Shown piece after piece: positions 1 to 7,693 of a stretch of 64,000 bases of DNA. Location of the stretch: the NCBI GenBank assembly GCA_031432545.1, contig JAVKGX010000001.1, forward strand, positions 318,411 to 382,410, given 5' to 3'. Below the pieces are notes generated by a model that worked only from the letters and a program-made list of their open reading frames with translations, ran no database searches and was not told the DNA's origin. How positions within the stretch are numbered: position 1 is the stretch's first letter; every line of letters begins with the position of its first letter. The DNA comes from Armatimonadota bacterium (lineage in GTDB: Bacteria; Sysuimicrobiota; Sysuimicrobiia; Sysuimicrobiales; Sysuimicrobiaceae). The translations under genes and the position numbers were made by a program.

Positions 1-610
1 GCGGGTTCTTGGGTAGCAGCGGGCCGTGCAGATACGTGCCGAAGACGTTTCCCTGCACCGCGCCCTCCGAGCCGTCCTCGCCGTTGTTCCCGAACCCGAT
101 GACCACGCGGCCCAGGGGCTTCGCCGCACCGCCCAGCCGCGTGCGGCCGCCGTGGTTCTCGAAACCCACGAGCGTGCCGACACCCGGCAGGGCGCAGTCC
201 ACGACGACGTTGCCGACCAGACGCCCGGCGGCCTTGCCCGGGTGTTCGGTCGTGACGTCGAGCAGTCCGATCCCCCGCAGCTGCCCTCCCTCCGCCGGCC
301 GGTAGGAGTGACCGAGCAACTGGTAACCGCCGCACACCCCCAGCACGACGGCCCCGGAGGCGACGGCCCGCTGGAGGTCGTCGGCGCGGCGTCGCAGATC
401 CGCGGCCGCCAGCACCTGCTGGCGATCCTCGCCGCCGCCCAAAAAGAACAGGTCGTGGGCGGAGGCGTCCAGCGGGTCGCCCAGGCGCACCGGCGCGATC
501 GATACGCAGATGCCGCGCGCCTGGGCCCGCCGTCGCAGCACCATGAGGTTGCCACGGTCGCCATAGAGGTTCAGCAGGTCCGGATACAGGTGGCAGATTT
601 GCAGGTCCAT
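1..610 (-). CDS. gatD: GatD, glutamine amidotransferase subunit of lipid II isoglutaminyl synthase (3' end outside window)
   Basis: Class-I glutamine amidotransferase that supplies ammonia to MurT for amidation of the D-glutamate carboxyl in the lipid II stem peptide, acting in the cytoplasm. The protein starts MDLQICHLYPDLLNLYGDRGN at 610, typical of GatD/CobB-CobQ-like proteins. The nucleophile region GVCGGYQ (Cys at about residue 93) and a late GTYLHGP motif with the catalytic-type His are visible. The window cuts it after about 203 codons, so only the last residues are missing. It lies 20 nt after murT, on the same strand, which is the usual operon. Family identity is clear; only the true C-terminus is unseen. 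Confidence 0.93.
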   Translation of the reverse strand, partial: MDLQICHLYPDLLNLYGDRGNLMVLRRRAQARGICVSIAPVRLGDPLDASAHDLFFLGGGEDRQQVLAAADLRRRADDLQRAVASGAVVLGVCGGYQLLGHSYRPAEGGQLRGIGLLDVTTEHPGKAAGRLVGNVVVDCALPGVGTLVGFENHGGRTRLGGAAKPLGRVVIGFGNNGEDGSEGAVQGNVFGTYLHGPLLPKNP

Positions 611-630
611 CGTGGCCACTCCAGCACCGC

Positions 631-2019
631 TCAATCTTCCCAGAACCCCCTCACCACGCCGCGCCTGCGCAGCACGCGCCGCAGTTCCAGCATCGCGGTG
701 TAGGTGGGCACGACGACCAGCGCGCCGCCGTCGGGGACACCCCGCCGGGCCGCCGCCAGCGCGGCGTCGAGGTCGCCGACCACCGTCACGCGCGCGTCGT
801 CCACGCCGGCATACTTCAGGCGCAGCGCCATCTCCGCAGCCCGGATGCCGCTGACCGTGATCGGCGCGTCCAGGTCGCACAACATCTCGAAGTCCACGTC
901 CCAAAGCCAGGAGATGTCGTGGCCGTCGGCGGTCCGGTCGTTGATCGCGATGAGCACCGCGGCAGGGCGCTCGGCCTTCAGCGCGCGCAGCACTTCGTTG
1001 AAGCCGGCCGGGTTTTTGGCAAGCAGGATCTGCACGTCGACGCCGTCCCAGCGCAGCCGTTCCGCGCGCCCGAATACCGGCGCGAAGGAGGCGAGCGCCC
1101 GCCGGACGGTCTGCGGGTGGATGCCGATCGCCGCGGCGGCGGCCGTCGCGGCCAGCAGGTTGTAGACGTTGTACAGGCCCGGCAGCACCGTGCGGAGGTC
1201 CATACGGACGCCGTCCCACACCACGGTGGCGTCGGCGCCACGGGTGCCGCGCAGGCAGACGGCCTCCGCCCGAACCCTCAACTCGGGCCGGTGGGCGCCG
1301 CACCGCGCGCAGGTGTAGTCCCCGAGGTGGGAGAGGTAGACCACGCGGTAGTCGTACGGTGTCGCGCAGCGGTAACAGTAGCGTGCGTCGGCCGCGTCCT
1401 CGATGGCCGTGCCGCCGGCGGATTCGTCCTCAATGCCGAACGGGATCGTCTGCGCGCCGAACCGTTCGACGACCGCACCGACCTGGGGGTCATCGGCGTT
1501 GAAGCAGACGACCGTCTCGGGGGGCAACCCCGCAATGGCTTCTCGCCACCGTCCGGCGACGATGTCCACCTCCCCGTAGCGGTCGAGTTGATCCCGGAAC
1601 AGGTTGGTGAGCACGACGACGCGGGGACGCAGCGCATCGATCGCCGCCGGCAGGGTCGCCTCGTCGACCTCGAAGACGCCGACGTCACCCCGCATGCCGC
1701 CCCGCCAGTGCGCACACTCGACGAGCGCGGCGGCAATTCCGGCGGGTAGGTTCGCACCGGCGCGGTTGTGGACGGGTACCAGTCCGGCCTCGGAGAGGAT
1801 GTGGGAGATCAGCCGCGCGGTCGTCGTCTTTCCGTTGGTGCCGGTGACCACGACCGTGCCGTGCGGGAGCCGTGCGCCCAGCGAGCGTACGATCTGTGGG
1901 TCCAGCGTGCGCGCGACGCGCCCGGGCACCGTCGTCCCGCCTCCCAGACCGAGCACGCGGCTCAGACCGGCCGATGCCTTGCCGAGGACGATCGCAGACG
2001 TCAGGCGGATGGACATCAC
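631..2019 (-). CDS. murT: MurT, Mur-ligase-like subunit of lipid II isoglutaminyl synthase
   Basis: ATP-dependent Mur-ligase-type partner of GatD that activates and amidates D-Glu of lipid II. It has 462 residues. The P-loop TGTNGKTTTAR lies near residue 60, a Mur central-domain motif FEVDEATLP follows, and an inserted zinc-ribbon with two CxxC pairs (YCYRCA and YTCARCG) lies around residues 215-240; that ribbon is a MurT hallmark. A C-terminal DUF1727-type domain with DVDFEML follows. The start is GTG at 2019 or ATG at 2016; neither has a strong Shine-Dalgarno. gatD follows after 20 nt. Amidation is best known in Gram-positive bacteria, so its presence beside a predicted outer-membrane protein in this window is noteworthy. 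Confidence 0.95.
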   Translation of the reverse strand: MMSIRLTSAIVLGKASAGLSRVLGLGGGTTVPGRVARTLDPQIVRSLGARLPHGTVVVTGTNGKTTTARLISHILSEAGLVPVHNRAGANLPAGIAAALVECAHWRGGMRGDVGVFEVDEATLPAAIDALRPRVVVLTNLFRDQLDRYGEVDIVAGRWREAIAGLPPETVVCFNADDPQVGAVVERFGAQTIPFGIEDESAGGTAIEDAADARYCYRCATPYDYRVVYLSHLGDYTCARCGAHRPELRVRAEAVCLRGTRGADATVVWDGVRMDLRTVLPGLYNVYNLLAATAAAAAIGIHPQTVRRALASFAPVFGRAERLRWDGVDVQILLAKNPAGFNEVLRALKAERPAAVLIAINDRTADGHDISWLWDVDFEMLCDLDAPITVSGIRAAEMALRLKYAGVDDARVTVVGDLDAALAAARRGVPDGGALVVVPTYTAMLELRRVLRRRGVVRGFWED

Positions 2020-2225
2020 TCGGTGGGGTGCGGGTCAGTCCATGTCCAACCCGGCGGGCGGCTCCGCGGTCGGCGCCATGTGTTTTCCCCACACCTGGGC
2101 GAAGGCGTCGACCAGATCCACTGTACCACTCGGGACACGGTGCGATTGCGCCCGCAGGGAATCGAGGGATGTCGGACGGTGGCGCCCGGGGCCGGGATCG
2201 CGCCGCCCCCCCGGCAAGACCGCGG

Positions 2226-3251
2226 TCAGAAGTGACGCCGGGCACCGATGAAGCGGGCGTTGTAGTACGGTTTGCTCAGCGCGTCGATCCGCACGCCGCG
2301 CCCCGCCGACGACGCGTGGATGAACATCCCGCCGCCGACGTAGATCCCCGCGTGTGAGGCGCCGGGCGCATACGTGGTGAAGAAGACCAAATCGCCGGGT
2401 TGCAGCTGTGACCGGGGCACGGGGCGCCCGACGCCGAACATCGCGAACGACGTCCGCGGCAGCGTGATCCCCATGTGGCGGAACATGGCGTACAGGAAGC
2501 CGGAGCAGTCGAACGCTCCGTTGCCGGTCGCACCCCACCGGTAGGGCGTCCCCAGGAATCGCCGGGCCATGGCGACGAGCGCCGCGCCCCGCGACGACGC
2601 CGCGGCAACCCGCCGCGTCGCAGGCGCTTCGGGCCGGGCTGCGGCGTCCGCTCCGGGTAGGCGCAGGCGCTGGCCGATGCGCAGCATCGCACTCTCCGAG
2701 ATGCCGTTCAGCGAAGCCAGGCGCTGCGGCGTGGTGCCGTACCTCCGGGCGATGCCCCACAGCGTGTCCCCCCTCTGAACGACATGCACCTGTGCGGGAA
2801 CCGACGGTGTGGGGGCGCGCGGCGGGGTCCCTGCGGAGGCATCCGAGATCCGTAGGACCTGCCCGACCCGGAGGCGGTCCGCGTCCGCAAGGCCGTTCAG
2901 TCGCACCAGGACCGGAACCGGTACGCCGAAACGGTCGGCGATGGCGGACAGTGTGTCACCCGCCTTGACCGTGTACGTCGTGGGCGCAGCCGGCGGTGCG
3001 CTGGCGGACCGTGCGGCACGGGTACCGCTGGGGATCCGCAGAGTCTGACCGATCTGAAGACGGTGGGCATCGTCCAGGCCGTTCGCCTGCACGATCGCAG
3101 AAACCGTGGTGCCAAAACGCGCAGCGATGGACGTGAGCGTATCGCCGGATCTGACGGTGTAGGTGAGGCTGCTTGCCGATGTGCTTGCGGTCAATGCGGC
3201 GAAGAGACAAATGGCAAACACGACGGCCAGCGCCGGCCGGGTGAAGCCCAT
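2226..3251 (-). CDS. Secreted peptidoglycan hydrolase: three LysM repeats plus NlpC/P60
   Basis: A predicted exported endopeptidase of about 341 residues that would bind glycan strands and cleave stem peptides. ATG 3251 is preceded by GGGAG at a suitable distance and starts a clear signal peptide (MGFTRPALAVVFAICLFAAL, then an Ala/Ser-rich region); an upstream in-frame codon at 3320 adds a charged stretch that would spoil it. Three LysM modules, each with a Y-x-V-x-x-GDTL signature, occupy about residues 28-185. The C-terminal NlpC/P60 domain shows the catalytic Cys in FDCSGF and His in SHAGIYVGG. It sits upstream of murT-gatD on the same strand, separated by 206 nt in which I see no confident gene. 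Confidence 0.93.
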   Translation of the reverse strand: MGFTRPALAVVFAICLFAALTASTSASSLTYTVRSGDTLTSIAARFGTTVSAIVQANGLDDAHRLQIGQTLRIPSGTRAARSASAPPAAPTTYTVKAGDTLSAIADRFGVPVPVLVRLNGLADADRLRVGQVLRISDASAGTPPRAPTPSVPAQVHVVQRGDTLWGIARRYGTTPQRLASLNGISESAMLRIGQRLRLPGADAAARPEAPATRRVAAASSRGAALVAMARRFLGTPYRWGATGNGAFDCSGFLYAMFRHMGITLPRTSFAMFGVGRPVPRSQLQPGDLVFFTTYAPGASHAGIYVGGGMFIHASSAGRGVRIDALSKPYYNARFIGARRHF

Positions 3252-3363
3252 CTCACGCTCCCAGGTTGTCTTGCGGGATTTCGTGGACCGCGTGGACTCG
3301 TCCCCACGCGACCGAACCACGCACCTATTTCAACGTTCCTATGCCCAAATCCTCGATCGATAG

Positions 3364-3375
3364 ATACGAACGTAT
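3364..3375. promoter_or_regulatory. Short inverted repeat upstream of the NlpC/P60 gene
   Basis: ATACG-AA-CGTAT is a perfect 5-bp inverted repeat with a 2-nt centre, in the 198-nt gap between the NlpC/P60 gene and lemA. It is AT-rich against a GC-rich background and about 115 nt upstream of the hydrolase start. It could be an operator or chance; no regulator is suggested by the sequence. Confidence 0.25.
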
Positions 3376-3449
3376 GTCCGATTTGACACTCTCAGCCGGC
3401 TCTGTGACCGGACGCCGATGTCGAACGCAAAGGGGCCGTCTGTGCGGGA

Positions 3450-4001
3450 TCAGAACTGCACGCGAACCGGTTCGCGCGCTGCGAGTTCTTCGATCTCGAA
3501 GTACTCCTGGGGACCAAACCGGAGCGCGTTGGCCAGTAAGTTGGTGGGGAACACCTGCCGAAGAGTGTTGTACTGCATCACCGTGTCGTTGTAGAACTGC
3601 CGGGCAAAAGCGATCTTGTTCTCCGTGCCGCTGAGCTCTTCTTGGAGTGCGAGGAAGTTTTGGTTGGCCCGCAGCTCGGGATAGGCCTCCGCGACTGCGA
3701 ACAGGGACCGCAGCGCCTGGGTGAGCACGTTTTCGGCCTGGGCCTGTTCTCCGACGGTGCCGGCCGCAATCGCGCGGGCCCGCGCCTCGGTGACCCGCTG
3801 GAACACGTCGCGCTCGTGGGCGGCGTATGCCCTGACGGTCTCCACCAGGTTGGGAATCAGGTCGTAGCGGCGGCGCAGCTGCACGTCGATCTGCGCCCAC
3901 GCGTTCTGGAGGCGGTTGCGCAACGTCACCAGGCGGTTGTACTCGAACACGACCCAGAGGGCCGCGAGCGCGACCAGGCCGAGCACGATCCATCCGGTCA
4001 T
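3450..4001 (-). CDS. lemA: LemA family membrane-anchored protein
   Basis: A LemA-family protein of 183 residues. The N-terminus (about residues 3-22) is one membrane helix with little before it. It is followed by the characteristic helical segment with [20 protein letters not shown] and [13 protein letters not shown], then a C-terminal region ending EEYF-like (QEYFEIE). ATG 4001 is preceded by GGAGGTG. The family is widespread, has an outward-facing coiled-coil domain, and its molecular role is poorly known; neighbours are often membrane proteases such as HtpX, but none is present here. It is transcribed divergently from the SDR gene at 4086. Confidence 0.93.
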   Translation of the reverse strand: MTGWIVLGLVALAALWVVFEYNRLVTLRNRLQNAWAQIDVQLRRRYDLIPNLVETVRAYAAHERDVFQRVTEARARAIAAGTVGEQAQAENVLTQALRSLFAVAEAYPELRANQNFLALQEELSGTENKIAFARQFYNDTVMQYNTLRQVFPTNLLANALRFGPQEYFEIEELAAREPVRVQF

Positions 4002-4085
4002 CGGGACACCTCCCGCCTCCTGTTCGCCGGCCGCGGTGCGAATCCTTGTGCAGGGGTCGACGGGGCACACTGCGAACTCGTCGGT

Positions 4086-4820
4086 GTGCTGGCGGGCAGG
4101 GTCGTCCTGGTGACGGGTGCGAGCAGCGGCATCGGCGCGGCGATCGCGCGGCGGTTCGCCGCGGCGCAGGCGGCGGTGGCGGTCGGTTACGCCACTGATG
4201 CGCAGGGCGCCCAGGGGGTGGTCGCGTCGATCGAAGCGCGAGGCGGGCGGGCGGTGTCGCTGCGGGCCGACGTGCGTTCGCCCGAGGCGTGCGCGCGCCT
4301 GGTGGCCGAGACCGTGGCCGCCTTCGGCCGCCTGGACGTCCTGGTGAACAACGCCGGCGTCGTGGACCGCACCGACGTGTGGGGGATCACCGAGGCGCTG
4401 TGGGAGGAGCAGATGGACGTGCACGTCAAGGGGCCGTTCTTCTGCAGCCGCGCAGCCGCCGAGGTGATGGGCGATGGGTCGGCGATCGTCAACGTGGCGT
4501 CGATGCGGGGACTGGTGGCCGGCGCCGGGGCGCCGCACTATGCCGTGAGCAAGGCGGCTCTGGTGATGCTCACCAAGTGCCTGGCCCACGCCCTGGCCCC
4601 CCGCATCCGTGTCAACGCCATCGCACCCGGGTATACCGACACCCGTGCACACGCACACCGTACCCCCCAGGACCGCGCCCGGATCGAGGCAACGATCCCT
4701 CTCGGACGGTTCGCCTCCCCCGAGGAGGTGGCGGAAGCCGTGCTGTTCCTGGCTTCTGACGACGCGCGCTACATCACGGGGCAGACGCTCGTCGCCTGTG
4801 GCGGGATGGCGATCGGGTAG
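4086..4820 (+). CDS. Short-chain dehydrogenase/reductase (FabG-like)
   Basis: NAD(P)-dependent oxidoreductase of the classical SDR family, 244 residues. The cofactor motif TGASSGIG lies near the N-terminus, then NNAG around residue 87. Catalytic Ser lies in NVASMRG and Tyr/Lys in [10 protein letters not shown]. The C-terminal pattern [18 protein letters not shown]...ITGQTL is typical of FabG-like enzymes. I chose GTG 4086 because it gives the family-typical opening (M/V)[10 protein letters not shown]; there is no strong Shine-Dalgarno. The gene stands alone on the plus strand, so its substrate cannot be inferred. Confidence 0.88.
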   Translation: MLAGRVVLVTGASSGIGAAIARRFAAAQAAVAVGYATDAQGAQGVVASIEARGGRAVSLRADVRSPEACARLVAETVAAFGRLDVLVNNAGVVDRTDVWGITEALWEEQMDVHVKGPFFCSRAAAEVMGDGSAIVNVASMRGLVAGAGAPHYAVSKAALVMLTKCLAHALAPRIRVNAIAPGYTDTRAHAHRTPQDRARIEATIPLGRFASPEEVAEAVLFLASDDARYITGQTLVACGGMAIG

Positions 4821-4826
4821 GCCGCG

Positions 4827-5303
4827 CTAGTGCAGCGACCGCTTAAAGTCAGCGGGCTTAACGTTGTCGAGGAAGCGCCGCCACTCGTCCATGTCGATCT
4901 CGTCTTCCTTCTTCAGCGGGATCGCCTGGGCGGCGACGCGCTCGTCCACGAAAATCGGCGCCTCCATCCGCAGCGCCAGCGCGATGGCGTCGCTGGGCCG
5001 GGAATCGACGGCGTGGTCGGTCCCGTCGCGCTTGAGATGGATCTCGGCGAAGTAGGTCTGGTCCCGGACGTCGGTGACGACCACGCGGGTCAGGGAAACC
5101 GACATCTCCCGGAGCACCGACCGGAGCAGGTCGTGGGTCATGGGGCGCGGTGGGGTGACGCCCTGCAGCTGCAGGGCGATCGCCTGGGCCTCGGCGGGGC
5201 CCACCCAGATCGGCAGCGCCATCCGCTCTTCGGCGTCCGTCAGGAGGACGACCGGGTTCATCTGGTGGTCCATCGCGACGCCCTTGACCTTCATCCAGAT
5301 CAC
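4827..5303 (-). CDS. Bifunctional nuclease family protein (DUF151/BFN)
   Basis: A BFN-family protein of 158 residues. The core reads as the family does: WMKVKGVAMD at the start, LPIWVGPAEAQAIAL, TPPRPMTHDLL, then SRPSDAIALALR, with an acidic C-terminal tail. I chose GTG 5303 because homologues usually begin MI-MKVKG and because AAGGGGTGATC, close to a full anti-Shine-Dalgarno match, lies just upstream; ATG 5294 is the alternative. Plant members have nuclease activity, but bacterial roles are unclear. Its 3' end faces the SDR gene 6 nt away. Confidence 0.92.
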   Translation of the reverse strand: MIWMKVKGVAMDHQMNPVVLLTDAEERMALPIWVGPAEAQAIALQLQGVTPPRPMTHDLLRSVLREMSVSLTRVVVTDVRDQTYFAEIHLKRDGTDHAVDSRPSDAIALALRMEAPIFVDERVAAQAIPLKKEDEIDMDEWRRFLDNVKPADFKRSLH

Positions 5304-5321
5304 GGCGATCACCCCTTCCGT

Positions 5322-5344
5322 ATTATACCCCGCCGTCCTGTCAA
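5322..5344 (-). promoter_or_regulatory. Promoter-like region for the DUF151 gene
   Basis: On the minus strand a perfect TATAAT (5322-5327) lies about 20 nt from GTG 5303, implying a very short leader. A perfect TTGACA (5339-5344) lies upstream but only 11 nt away, which is too short for a standard sigma-70 spacer, so the functional -35 may be a weaker hexamer at about 17 nt. Confidence 0.5.
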
Positions 5345-5374
5345 GCAGTCCCGGGCTGGCCGGCCTCGGGCGCC

Positions 5375-6529
5375 TCAGGACGTGGACAGCCCGCGCTTGT
5401 CGTACGTGTAGACCTTGCCGTTGGCCCGCAACCGCACCGGGCCGCGCCACAGCCGGTGTACCGCCCGGAGGTACAGCGCAATCCGTTTTGGATCCAGCTT
5501 CTTGCCGTCCTCGACGTGCGCCAGGGTCAGGTCCCGGGGGTGGGCGGGGTCCTCGACCTCGATCTGCGGTTCCCCCCGACCCAGCTTCTGCTGGATGAGC
5601 ATCTCCTTGACCGCATCCACGTCGGTGTTGCGGCTGCGGTCCTTGGGATCGTAGACGAACAGGTCGAGCCGGTGGACCAGGTCCTGGTCGAGGACCTCGT
5701 CGATGAACCGGACGTCTTCGTAGAACCTCCGGATCGCCAGCGCGCGCTGGGGGCCCGCCTGCCGCTGCACCGCGCGGAACAGCGCGTAGCCGATCATGTA
5801 CGGCGCCGGCCGGTTGCACAGGTGGACGGAGACCTCGCTCCACTCCCGAGGACCCAGCAGCTCGCGCAGCAGCTCCGCCTCGACGAACGTCGCCCATCCC
5901 TCGTTCGTGATGTGGGTACGCTGCACCAGATCGAAGTACTCCGCCTCCCGCCGCACCGCCTCCAGGATCTCGCGCTCGTGCGGCAGCAGCGGCGCCCGCT
6001 CCTCGAGGACGTAGACGACACGCCGCCGGCGCCGTGTGGGATCGCGCTCGAAGGCGTTGACGCTGGTGGCGACCGTCAGGCAGGCGTCCAGCAGCTCCTG
6101 GATCTGCTCCCGTCCGTGCGTGGCCTCGTGCCGGCGGAACATCCGCGCGTGCCGCTCGGCCTCGTTGAGCATGTCCTTGTTGGACTTCTGGTACCAGTGA
6201 TTGTTCGCGAAGAAGTCGGCGTGGCCGTAGACGTGCGCGATCACCAGCACGTTCTGCAGATACGTGTTGGAGCGGCGCAGGAAGGCGTAGGAGGGACGGG
6301 TGTTCAGGACGAGTTCGAGGATGCTGAGCACCGCCTTGCTCTGCTGCAGCGAGAGTTCCTTGTAGGCGCCGCCCCAGTACCAGTGGACGAACCGGTTGGG
6401 CAGACCCATGCTGGCGACCTCGGCGATCTCGTCGGCTTCGCTCATGCGGAAGACGACGGGATCGAACGTCAGGCCGCGCTCTCGCGCGAGTGCCTCGACG
6501 CGGTGGATGACCGTCTCGTACTCCCGCAC
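5375..6529 (-). CDS. spoVR: SpoVR family protein
   Basis: SpoVR/YcgB-family cytoplasmic protein of 384 residues, shorter than the roughly 500-residue E. coli YcgB. Family landmarks are VHWYWGGAYKEL, VYGHADFFANNHW with conserved His residues, and THITNEGWATFVEAELLREL. It is the third member of the conserved prkA-yhbH-spoVR module, linked to stationary phase or sporulation and general stress; its biochemical function is unknown. GTG 6529 is the listed start and overlaps the end of yhbH by 61 nt, unusually long for this compact genome, so one of the two ends may be misread. Upstream of the module is a good promoter at 9561-9589. Confidence 0.92.
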   Translation of the reverse strand: MREYETVIHRVEALARERGLTFDPVVFRMSEADEIAEVASMGLPNRFVHWYWGGAYKELSLQQSKAVLSILELVLNTRPSYAFLRRSNTYLQNVLVIAHVYGHADFFANNHWYQKSNKDMLNEAERHARMFRRHEATHGREQIQELLDACLTVATSVNAFERDPTRRRRRVVYVLEERAPLLPHEREILEAVRREAEYFDLVQRTHITNEGWATFVEAELLRELLGPREWSEVSVHLCNRPAPYMIGYALFRAVQRQAGPQRALAIRRFYEDVRFIDEVLDQDLVHRLDLFVYDPKDRSRNTDVDAVKEMLIQQKLGRGEPQIEVEDPAHPRDLTLAHVEDGKKLDPKRIALYLRAVHRLWRGPVRLRANGKVYTYDKRGLSTS

Positions 6530-7641
6530 CGCGCACCGCCCTCCGGCCGGTCGACGCAGGACAGGAAGTCGGAGATCGCCTGCCGGACCGTCTCCAGATC
6601 CACGAGGTTCGCGAACGTCGCCCCCGGTCGGCGTCCGGCCGTCTCCTGCGCGTACTCGCTGAAACCGCCGATGCCGCGTCCGCCGGGGTTGACATGGCCG
6701 TAGCAGACCAGGTCGAACCGGGCCAGCGCCTCTTCGTAGCGCCGCTTGGCCAGATCGAAGTCGCCGCTGCTGGTCTCGCCGTCTGTGAACAGGAACAAGT
6801 ACTTGTCGTACTCGCCCGCGCCGTCCAGCAGCTCCATCGCCTTCTCGAACCCGGCCGAGATGTGCGTGCCCCCGCTGGATTCCACCGAGAAGAACTCCTC
6901 GCGCGTCTTCTCTTCGGCGACGTCCTGGAAGACCACGTACCGGCGCAGGTTGGTGGGGTAGCGCCGCTCCAGCGCGTACCAGAGCAAAAAGATCGTCTTG
7001 CGGACCAGCGAGAGGTAATCGCCGCGCATCGATCCGGAGATGTCCAGGACGTAGACCTCCAGCGATCGGTGGTTGCGCGCCAGGGTGGGGTCCTCGACGA
7101 AGTACCAGCCGTCCTGGCGCAGGTCCACATCGTAGTCGGCCACACCCTGCTCCCGGAGGTTGCGCGCCAGGCTGGTGACCATCGTCTCCTCGAGGTTCAG
7201 ATCGGCGACGAGCCCGATCCGGTCGAGATCGTCCAGTTCCGGCATGTCCTCGCTCTCGACGTCCCCGCCGCGCGGCGTGTGGTGCAGCGCGGGCAGGCGG
7301 ATCTCGTCCAGCAGGACCTCCTGGGCCAGACGCACGAACTCGTCGAAGTCGACCTCCACGTGCGTCTCCGGTCCGTGGTGATCGCCGCCCAACACTCCCC
7401 CCAGCGCCTGCACCCCGTCGGCGGCCCCCCGTCCGCCGCCGTCGCCCCCGCCCTGGGCCAGGAAGGCTTCGTCGTCTCCGTAGCGCAGCGTCGGCAGGTC
7501 CAGGGTGGCGAGTTGCGTCTTCACCTTGCCGTCGACCACGAGTTCCTTCTGCTGGATGAGCTCGTTCAGGTTCTGCTTGAGGTAGGCGCGCAGCAGCTCG
7601 TCGTGCTCGTGCTGCGCGATGCGCCCGCGGTGGATCCTCAT
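6469..7641 (-). CDS. yhbH: YhbH/YeaH family protein (DUF444, vWA domain)
   Basis: DUF444 protein of 390 residues. The N-terminal part is charged with a Gly-rich linker (about residues 62-90). A von Willebrand A domain begins near residue 195 with the MIDAS motif DISGSM and continues with LFTDGETSSG. ATG 7641 is the first credible start; the opening MRIHRGRIAQHEHDE is family-like. The last 20 or so residues (from RPEGG) are Arg/Ser-rich and overlap the spoVR start, so they may not be conserved. In E. coli the equivalent genes are yeaG-yeaH; the vWA protein is thought to work with the PrkA kinase. Confidence 0.9.
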   Translation of the reverse strand: MRIHRGRIAQHEHDELLRAYLKQNLNELIQQKELVVDGKVKTQLATLDLPTLRYGDDEAFLAQGGGDGGGRGAADGVQALGGVLGGDHHGPETHVEVDFDEFVRLAQEVLLDEIRLPALHHTPRGGDVESEDMPELDDLDRIGLVADLNLEETMVTSLARNLREQGVADYDVDLRQDGWYFVEDPTLARNHRSLEVYVLDISGSMRGDYLSLVRKTIFLLWYALERRYPTNLRRYVVFQDVAEEKTREEFFSVESSGGTHISAGFEKAMELLDGAGEYDKYLFLFTDGETSSGDFDLAKRRYEEALARFDLVCYGHVNPGGRGIGGFSEYAQETAGRRPGATFANLVDLETVRQAISDFLSCVDRPEGGARCGSTRRSSTASRHSRESAA

Positions 7642-7693
7642 GGCCGGCGGCCCCAAAGAGGTGTGGGGATCCGCTTCCTGCCGGGCACGCGCA

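Noticed and set aside
2020-2225. A short frame ending VDLVDAFAQVWGKHM... between the NlpC/P60 gene and murT
   Set aside because: Only about 29 codons from a GTG with no ribosome site, and overlapping frames of the hydrolase; not enough to call a gene.
3252-3449. c-di-AMP (ydaO) riboswitch upstream of the NlpC/P60 gene, common for this gene type
   Set aside because: None of the conserved aptamer blocks can be seen; only a 5-bp inverted repeat.
5322-5344. Complete consensus promoter TTGACA/TATAAT upstream of the DUF151 gene
   Set aside because: The two perfect hexamers are only 11 nt apart, so they cannot form one standard promoter; kept only as a promoter-like region.
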